Made by a program: the position numbers and the translations under genes
Shown: in pieces, positions 42,746-48,003 of the stretch
Layout of the letters: each line of letters begins with the position of its first letter
How positions within the stretch are numbered: position 1 is the stretch's first letter
Notes under the pieces: model-generated
Told to the model about the DNA's origin: nothing
Databases searched by the model: none
What the model saw: only the letters and a program-made list of their open reading frames with translations
Origin: Flavobacteriales bacterium
GTDB lineage: Bacteria; Bacteroidota; Bacteroidia; Flavobacteriales_F; PHOS-HE28
Reading direction: 5' to 3'
DNA: 48,003 nucleotides
NCBI GenBank assembly: GCA_016717225.1
Contig: JADKGB010000025.1
Span: 1 to 48,003, forward strand

Positions 42746-44025
42746 GAGCGAGCCACTTCCACCTTGGTCGAACGCTGTCGCTCTTCCAAGATGATGCGCT
42801 TGGCCAGCTTCATCGGCACACTGATGTACTTGCGTTCCATATGGTCGAGCACGTTGGCGAGCACCTCACGCGAACGATCATCCAATGTGGCGATCTCCTT
42901 GGCGAAGACCTCGTTCACCGCACGTTCGCGCAGCGCCTTCACTTCTTCCGGCACACTGCTCATGGCGCGTTCCACATGGCGTTCGTTGGCCATCTCACGG
43001 AACTCCAGCACGCCATCATCCACAATGGCCATGCACGCACCGATCTCCTGCTGGCGACCAGCCTTGTTCTCTTCCGCCTGCATCTGCAGATCTTCAATGC
43101 GGATCAGATGCGCGGGCACTTCGCCCATGCAATCCGTGGTGATATCATGCGGGAGTGCGAGGTCAACAAGAAGGACCTCATCCCCCGGCCCCTTCTCCCG
43201 GGGAGAAGGGGAGTTCATAAGCGTGGCGAAGAGTTCGCGATCAACGATCGGGGTTCCACGACCAATGCCGCTGATGATCACATCGAAACCCTCATCGAAG
43301 GCAACGAGCGTATCGAGCGGGTAGGCTTCACCGCCTACTTCCTTCACCAGCGCTTCGGCTTTGCTGAAGGTGCGGTTGAAGATGTGCAGGTCCTTGAAGC
43401 CGTGCTTGCTGAGGTAACGGCACATGTCCGCGCAAACCTTGCCCGCACCGAGTACGAGGAAACGCGCGTCCTTCTTCACGCCGTGATCGCGCAAGGCGCG
43501 GTAGGCCAAGCTTACTACGCTTACTGGTCTGTCAGCGATCGTGGTCTCGGTATACACACGTTTGGACGTTACCACCACCTGCCGCATGAGCAGACGTAGG
43601 CGATCGCCGGTGAGGCCGAGCAATTTGCAATGCTGGTATTGATCGCGCACCTGTGCCAGGATCTCGCGCTCTCCAACCACAAGACTTTCCAACGAAGAGG
43701 CCACGCTCATCAGGTGGCGAACAGCTTCATCTCCATGGTACAAAAGAGCAGCGCGTTGAGCAAGCTCGGCGGTGTCTATGTCAAGTTCCGGCTTCCAAGC
43801 ACGCAGCAGTTCAGCTATTCCCGGGCTATTGCCTTGGCCGGAAACGAACACCAATTCTGCGCGATTGCAAGTAGTGATGAAGAAGCACTCCTCCAGCAGT
43901 CCTGCTTCACGCAAGCGCGATCCAGCATCGCGCAGCGTGTCCGCATCCATATGAAAAACGCCAACCACTTCCAATGGCAAGCGCTGGTGGTTTAGCGAGA
44001 GAACGTGGATGCGTGCGGTCTCCAT
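42742..44025 (-). CDS. hemA: Glutamyl-tRNA reductase carrying a palindromic-repeat insertion
   Basis: HemA reduces glutamyl-tRNA to glutamate-1-semialdehyde, the committed step of tetrapyrrole synthesis. The 427-residue product has the catalytic cysteine in FITTCNRAE (Cys53), and the NADPH-binding LVLGAGKVCADMCRYL. Between GTPIVDRELFATLM and VLLVDLALPHDI, where homologues have a short loop, the sequence NSPSPREKGPGDE is encoded by a palindrome (43189-43211). This lies in a surface loop and stays in frame, so the protein may still work. It is the first gene of the heme operon; the upstream GAAATTTG (44036-44043) is a one-mismatch promoter box. Confidence 0.94.
   Translation of the reverse strand: METARIHVLSLNHQRLPLEVVGVFHMDADTLRDAGSRLREAGLLEECFFITTCNRAELVFVSGQGNSPGIAELLRAWKPELDIDTAELAQRAALLYHGDEAVRHLMSVASSLESLVVGEREILAQVRDQYQHCKLLGLTGDRLRLLMRQVVVTSKRVYTETTIADRPVSVVSLAYRALRDHGVKKDARFLVLGAGKVCADMCRYLSKHGFKDLHIFNRTFSKAEALVKEVGGEAYPLDTLVAFDEGFDVIISGIGRGTPIVDRELFATLMNSPSPREKGPGDEVLLVDLALPHDITTDCMGEVPAHLIRIEDLQMQAEENKAGRQQEIGACMAIVDDGVLEFREMANERHVERAMSSVPEEVKALRERAVNEVFAKEIATLDDRSREVLANVLDHMERKYISVPMKLAKRIILEERQRSTKVEVARS
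43189..43211. repeat. Palindromic repeat inserted in frame in hemA
   Basis: CCCCTTCTCCC (43189-43199) and GGGAGAAGGGG (43201-43211) are perfect 11-base inverted copies around one central base. Such CCCTTCTCCC-GGGAGAAGGG palindromes are normally intergenic mobile-like repeats. Here the element is read as Ser-Pro-Ser-Pro-Arg-Glu-Lys-Gly within hemA. Confidence 0.75.
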
Positions 44026-44249
44026 AGGGATGGTGCAAATTTCCCCCCGGAGTCATGGGTGCGGGTCACGAAAGTGTCAGGTACCCATATCATTCCCCGG
44101 ATAAGCCGAAGGACCGGGCAGAACCGTTGACGACTCGGCTCCTTTGCACCTTTCGTGTATTGAACCATGCCGCACCTCGTTCGCGCGGATGTGATGAATG
44201 GTGGTGCGGATAGTTTCGTTCGCGCTGCATAACCAAATACACAACGGTC
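44026..44249. promoter_or_regulatory. Intergenic region between hemA and a T9SS cargo gene
   Basis: The gap holds two divergent promoter candidates: GAAATTTG read on the minus strand (44036-44043), followed by CACC, for hemA, and CTCCTTTGCACC on the plus strand (44139-44150) for the cargo gene. Both deviate from TAnnTTTG by one or two bases. No riboswitch-like structure was recognised upstream of hemA. Confidence 0.35.
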
Positions 44250-46040
44250 ATGAAAACTCGATACACCCTATGGTCATTGTTCTTCGCCCTAACGGGTCGC
44301 CAAGCAGTCGCACAGGCTTCTGACGAACTGGGTGATCAACGATGCGCGCGCGGTTCTACGCGCATGGGCTCGTGGGATACAATTACAGCGCGAATGTTGC
44401 CGAGTTCGAGGTGCCACAGGGCAGTGGAACAAGTGCCCTCTTTTCTGCTGGGCTTTGGATGGGCGGCTACACCAATAACACCCAGTTGAGACAGGCCGCG
44501 ATGATGTTCGAAGGCGCTGGCGCTGGCGATTACTATCCGGGGCCACTGAACAACAACGGAGGTACGAACGCATCGGTTATGGACCAGTACAACCACGTGT
44601 GGTCCGTTACCCGGCAACAGATCGAGGCCCACATCGCTTACTACCAATGTTTGACCGATGTGAATTGTGACGTGTCCGTCGAGTATCCGAACGGCTATTT
44701 GATCCCAACGGAGATCCTGGAATGGCCCGCCATCAACGACAACTCGGGGTTCAATACCTATTTGGCACCGTTCTACGATTTCAATGGCGACGGCGACTAC
44801 CAAGCCACCGACGGCGATGCCCCCTGCATCTTGGGAGACAAGGCGCTTTACTTCGTGTTCAACGATGTGGGCGGACCGCACTTGCTGTCTGGCGGGCTGC
44901 CCTTGCGTGCCGAGGTACAGGCCATGCCTTTTGCATACAGCGGGGCACCCTATTTGGACCAGACTTTGTTCGTGCATTATCACTTGGTGAACAGAGGTAG
45001 CCAAACGCTTACCCGGGCCCGCATTGGCTTGTTCAGTGACTTCGATCTCGGTTGTGCTAATGACGATTTCATCGGGTCCGATCCTTCGCGCAACTTGGGA
45101 TACGTGTACAACTGGGATGAATTTGATGAGGACTGCAATGGTTCAACTGGCTACGGAAGCCAGCCGCCTGCATTCGGGCAGGTCTTGCTAAAGGGGCCCC
45201 TGTTGGATGCAAATGCCTTGGATGACCCAGCCACGAATAGTTTATCCGCATGGAATGGTCAGGGGTTCGATGATGCCATAGTCGATAATGAACGGAGTGG
45301 CCTTGACAGGTTCATTTACTTCAATCGAGAAAATGCGTTTTGTTGCACCGATCCGGAAACGGCGCAGCATTACATGAGCTACCTGAGCGGTATCTGGAAG
45401 GATGGCACTCCAATGACCTATGGGGGATCAGGCTATTCGTTGGACTCGAACGCAATACCATGTGCTTTCATGTACCCTGGAAATACGGATCCTGTAGGCG
45501 CCGGAACCAGTGGCCAATGCAGCCTGCATGGGCCGAAATTGAGCAAGTCACCCCGGATCGTCGGGGGTTGAGTTCAACCGCTGCGTTCACGTTGGAGCCT
45601 GGCGAACATGTTGATCGCTGTTCGCCTACGTGTTCGCACGTGCAGGCAGCGGCGATCCCTTGGCCAGCGTGGAAGCCTTGCAAGCACGCGTTGATTCGGT
45701 GCGCGAATTCGCGAACTCACTTCCTCTGTGGAACAACTTCGAGTTTCAATTCCAAGGTGCCTGCGAAGGCATTACCACCACGGCGATCGCAGAAGCACAG
45801 AGCATCGGCCAACTTCAACTCTTCCCCGTTCCTGCGTTTGATAAGGTTCAACTGAACGCGACCAAGGAAATCGCCGGTGAACTGCTTACCCTGCACGACG
45901 CAACTGGTCGGATCGTGGCTACACATCGAATCACACAAGGATTGAACGAGTTCAATATCAGCTCACTCGCTCCCGGCCTTTACAGTTGTGAGGTACACTC
46001 AACATATGCGCATTTTACGGGGCGGTTGGTGAAGGAGTAG
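44250..46040 (+). pseudogene. T9SS cargo protein gene broken by three frameshifts
   Basis: About 597 codons encode a secreted protein: a signal peptide (MKTRYTLWSLFFALTGRQAVAQA), the family segment INDARARFYAHGLVGY, FEVPQGSGTSALFSAGLWMGGY, and a C-terminal sorting domain (LQLFPVPAFDKVQLNATKEI). The frame changes near 44331 (one base too many in a GGG run), near 45510 and near 45615; each fragment rejoins the family sequence in a new frame. The gene looks like a once intact large surface protein of the kind with a GLWMGG motif common in Flavobacteriales. The breaks may be real mutations or sequencing errors, since the last 4 kb of the window contain many such changes. Confidence 0.8.
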
Positions 46041-46105
46041 AAGCGCATATGTCTCAATATGCGTGAAGCCCTCGAGCGATCGAGGGGCATTGCATTTGTA
46101 CACAC

Positions 46106-46435
46106 CTATATCCCCTTTGACAGCGAGCGCATCGGCAAGAGCAGGAACCACACCGCGCAGACGGAGAGGCCTACCAGCAGCAACATGTTGGCACCGGGCC
46201 AATGCATGACCTTGAACATCCCGCCGGTGACCACCGCGATCACCGACCCGACCAGCATGCCCGGCCATTGCAACTGCACGGACAAAGGCCCGGGCTTGCG
46301 GAATAGCAGGAGCGCCAAGGTGGCGATGACCACTACGCTGCTTGCCACGACGATTTCGCCTGCGCCCGGCCAGTGCAGCGTCTTGAACAGGATGCCGATG
46401 ATGAGACCGGCGATAGCGATGGAGCGGATGTACAT
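46106..46435 (-). CDS. Small membrane protein with tandem GldL-like WPGA motifs
   Basis: The 109-residue product has four hydrophobic segments. Two of them end or begin with a motif of the gliding motor protein GldL: ILFKTLHWPGAG (residues 15-26) and MFKVMHWPGANMLLLVGL (73-90). A weaker third copy reads LQWPGM (55-60). In GldL the F-K-x-M-H-W-P-G-A motif closes the first membrane helix of the T9SS rotary motor. Here the motif is doubled and the large cytosolic domain of GldL is absent. The chosen start MYIRSIAIAG excludes a long upstream frame that reads across a repeat. The function is unknown; a link to the cell-envelope motor is inferred from the motif alone. Confidence 0.75.
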   Translation of the reverse strand: MYIRSIAIAGLIIGILFKTLHWPGAGEIVVASSVVVIATLALLLFRKPGPLSVQLQWPGMLVGSVIAVVTGGMFKVMHWPGANMLLLVGLSVCAVWFLLLPMRSLSKGI

Positions 46436-46514
46436 GGTGATGGTGTTTGGAAGCTGAATGCAGGGCGAACGAATAGGTAACGATCCGCCTACTCGCCTTC
46501 GTGCTTGAATACTC

Positions 46515-46604
46515 CACCGCAAAGACGCCAAGGGCGCCAAGAATGCGATATGGGCTTTGGGCCCCGCGAGTCTTAGCCTTTGCGCTCTTTGCGTCTCAGC
46601 GGTG
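46515..46604. repeat. Palindromic repeat of the CGCAAAGACGC family
   Basis: CACCGCAAAGACGCCAAGG (from 46515) faces the imperfect complement ending CTTTGCGTCTCAGCGGTG (46604). Between the arms are further shared pieces. Tandem CGCAAAGACGC and GCGTCTTTGCG arms form a family of intergenic palindromes found in many bacteria. It fills the gap between the GldL-like gene and the end of pepP and resembles the repeat at 15427-15587. Confidence 0.7.
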
Positions 46605-46611
46605 AAACGAA

Positions 46612-47933
46612 CTACGCCATCACCACCTTCCGGTTCATCATCTCCTCCACCGCATCCGCCTCCACAGGGATGTCCGCGAACAGATCGATCGGCGCATCGC
46701 GCGTCACCAGGATGTTGTTCTCCAGGCGGATACCCAGCTTCTCCTCGCGGATGTAGATGCCCGGCTCCACGGTGAAGACCATGTCCGGCTGGATCATCTC
46801 GTTCCACAGGCCCACGTCGTGCACGTCCAGGCCCAGGAAGTGGCTGGTGCCGTGCATGAAGTACTTCTTGTATAGGGCGGGTTCCCGTCTCCGACGGGAC
46901 CTGCGGCCTGCTTCGCCACCTCGTTCTTGTCGATGAGGCCCAGGCCGATCAGCTCGCTCTCCATGATCTTGCCCACCTGCTTGTGGTAGTCGGCCATCAA
47001 TGTGCCGGGAGGCAGCAATTGCGTCGCCTCGTTCTTCACACGCAGCACCGCATTGTACACGTCCGTTGGCGCTTCGTGAAGCGTCCGTTCACCGGCACGC
47101 AACGCGTGAGGTCGCTCGCGTAGCCACCGTACTGCAGCCAAAATCCATCAGGATCACATCACCGTCGTTGCACACCTGATCGTTGGTGATGTAATGCAGC
47201 ACGCAGGCGTTGTAGCCGCTGGCGATGATCGGCGTGTAGGCATGCCCGCGTGAGCCATTGCGGATGAACTCGTGCGTGATCTCCGCTTCGATTTCGTACT
47301 CCTTCACGCCAGGCTTAACGAAACCGCACACGCGTTCAAATGCCTTGCCCGTGATCGCGATCGCGCGTTGGATCTGCGCGACTTCCTCCTTCGTCTTGCG
47401 TGAACGGATGCGGTGCATAATCGGTGCACTGCGCTTCAGGCTGTGCAACGGGAACTGCGTGCGCGTCTCCGCATTCTTGCGCACCTCGCGCGTCTCCACC
47501 TCGTTGCCCTGGCGCAGGTGCTCGTTGCTGTTCAGGTAGAGGTGCTCGCACTGCGGCACCAGCCGCTTGATCGTCGCTTCGTAGCTCGTCGTCCACAGCA
47601 CGGTGGGGATGCCGCTCAGCTCCGTCGCTTCCTTCTGCGAGAACTTCGCGCCCTCCCAGATCGCGATCGTAGCTCGCTCGTCTCGCGCACAAAGAGGATC
47701 TCGCGGTCCTTCGCGTCCACCGCATCGGGGAAGAGCAGCAGGATCGTCTCCTCCTGGTCGATGCCGCTCAGGTAGAAGATGTCGCTGGCCTGCTTGAACG
47801 GCATGGAGCCATCGGCGCTCGTGGGCATGATGTCGTTGCTGTGGAAGATGGCGAGGCCGCCTTTCTCCAGATGCTGGCGGAAACGGGCGCGGTGCTCGCG
47901 GTAGGTGGCGGCGGAAAGGGGGGCGTAACGCAT
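46612..47933 (-). pseudogene. pepP: Aminopeptidase P family (M24B) gene broken by four frameshifts
   Basis: The gene spells a complete Xaa-Pro aminopeptidase across several frames: the N-terminal domain MRYAPLSAATYREHRARFRQ, the middle YNACVLHYITNDQVCNDGDV, then DFG, YGGYASDLTR, VYNAVLRVKNEA, MHGTSHFLGLDVHDVG, TVEPGIY and ENNILVT, so the metal ligands of M24 enzymes are all present. Frame changes occur near 47660, 47142, 47085 and 46890. The last coincides with a palindrome at 46877-46904. The enzyme would remove N-terminal residues before proline. Whether it is truly inactive cannot be decided here, because indels of one base suggest sequencing error. A TACTTTCG box lies at 47953-47960. Confidence 0.85.
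46877..46904. repeat. Palindromic insertion in pepP
   Basis: TCCCGTC (46883-46889) and GACGGGA (46893-46899) form a perfect seven-base stem with a three-base loop, and the flanking GCGGG and CCTGC extend the pairing with a bulge. It lies between the codons for NEVAKQ and LYKKYFMHG, where homologues have a short segment, and shifts the frame. Confidence 0.65.
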
Positions 47934-47952
47934 GAGAAGGAAAGTTGAAAGG

Positions 47953-47960
47953 CGAAAGTA
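47953..47960 (-). promoter_or_regulatory. Promoter -7 box TACTTTCG upstream of pepP
   Basis: The minus strand reads TACTTTCGCC and then pyrimidine-rich repeats of CTTTC before the ATG at 47933. The same CTTTCGCC unit occurs again 13 bases upstream, so only the copy preceded by TA fits TAnnTTYG. Confidence 0.45.
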
Positions 47961-48003
47961 GAAAGGCGAAAGGGTGCGAGAGTGAGAAAGTGATGGGTTG
48001 GGC

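Noticed and set aside
43189..43211. The hemA palindrome as a terminator
   Set aside because: It lies in the middle of a coding frame that continues on both sides, and there is no U-tract.
42122..43324. A 400-codon plus-strand frame opposite hemA and hemCD
   Set aside because: It crosses two conserved heme genes on the other strand and shows no recognisable protein motif.

Overview
The window looks like a chromosomal segment of a GC-rich member of the Bacteroidota, most likely the order Flavobacteriales. This is inferred from the gene content: the gliding motility lipoprotein GldH, proteins with signals or C-terminal domains of the type IX secretion system (T9SS), a MurF-alanine racemase fusion, a HemC-HemD fusion, DUF4271 next to uroporphyrinogen-III synthase, and start sites preceded by a TAnnTTYG box (the Bacteroidota -7 element) rather than a Shine-Dalgarno sequence. 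I found no tRNA, rRNA, CRISPR array, insertion sequence or prophage.

Layout. 1-5.1 kb: gpsA (cut by the left edge) and an M28/PDZ peptidase on the minus strand, then a small membrane protein and a HEAT-cyclophilin lipoprotein on the plus strand. 5.1-12.3 kb: minus-strand housekeeping genes lysS, PBP1A, gldH, ricT and holB. 12.4-13.6 kb: pgk, divergent from holB. 13.7-14.8 kb: an AT-rich islet with a trypsin-like protease that is probably acquired. 14.8-23.1 kb: cvpA, small lipoprotein and secreted genes, a cyclophilin overlapping pheS, a geranylgeranyl-reductase-like flavoprotein, a LuxR-type response regulator lacking the phospho-acceptor Asp, and glutaryl-CoA dehydrogenase. 23.2-28.6 kb: a tightly packed plus-strand operon of DUF4271, hemD, rnpA, yidD, S41 protease and O-antigen ligase-like protein. 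28.6-36.7 kb: minus-strand glycosyltransferase, subtilisin-like T9SS protease, a second T9SS cargo, murF-alr and thymidine kinase. 36.8-40.2 kb: a plus-strand run with an M28 peptidase and rsmI. 40.2-44.0 kb: the minus-strand heme operon hemA-hemCD-hemB, which makes uroporphyrinogen III from glutamyl-tRNA. 44.2-48 kb: a T9SS cargo gene and an aminopeptidase P gene, both broken by several frameshifts, flanking a small GldL-like membrane protein.

Points that stand out: (1) a promoter box TAnnTTYG, often followed by G/C-C-A/C-C, in front of about a dozen genes, which also settles several start codons; (2) a response regulator with Glu in place of the phospho-Asp; (3) a subtilase with Glu at the catalytic Asp position; (4) palindromic repeats between genes and, in hemA and pepP, inside coding sequence; (5) seven frameshifts packed into the last 3.7 kb; (6) a 109-residue protein with tandem WPGA motifs like those of the gliding motor protein GldL. 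I did not find a clear new multi-gene defence or secretion system.
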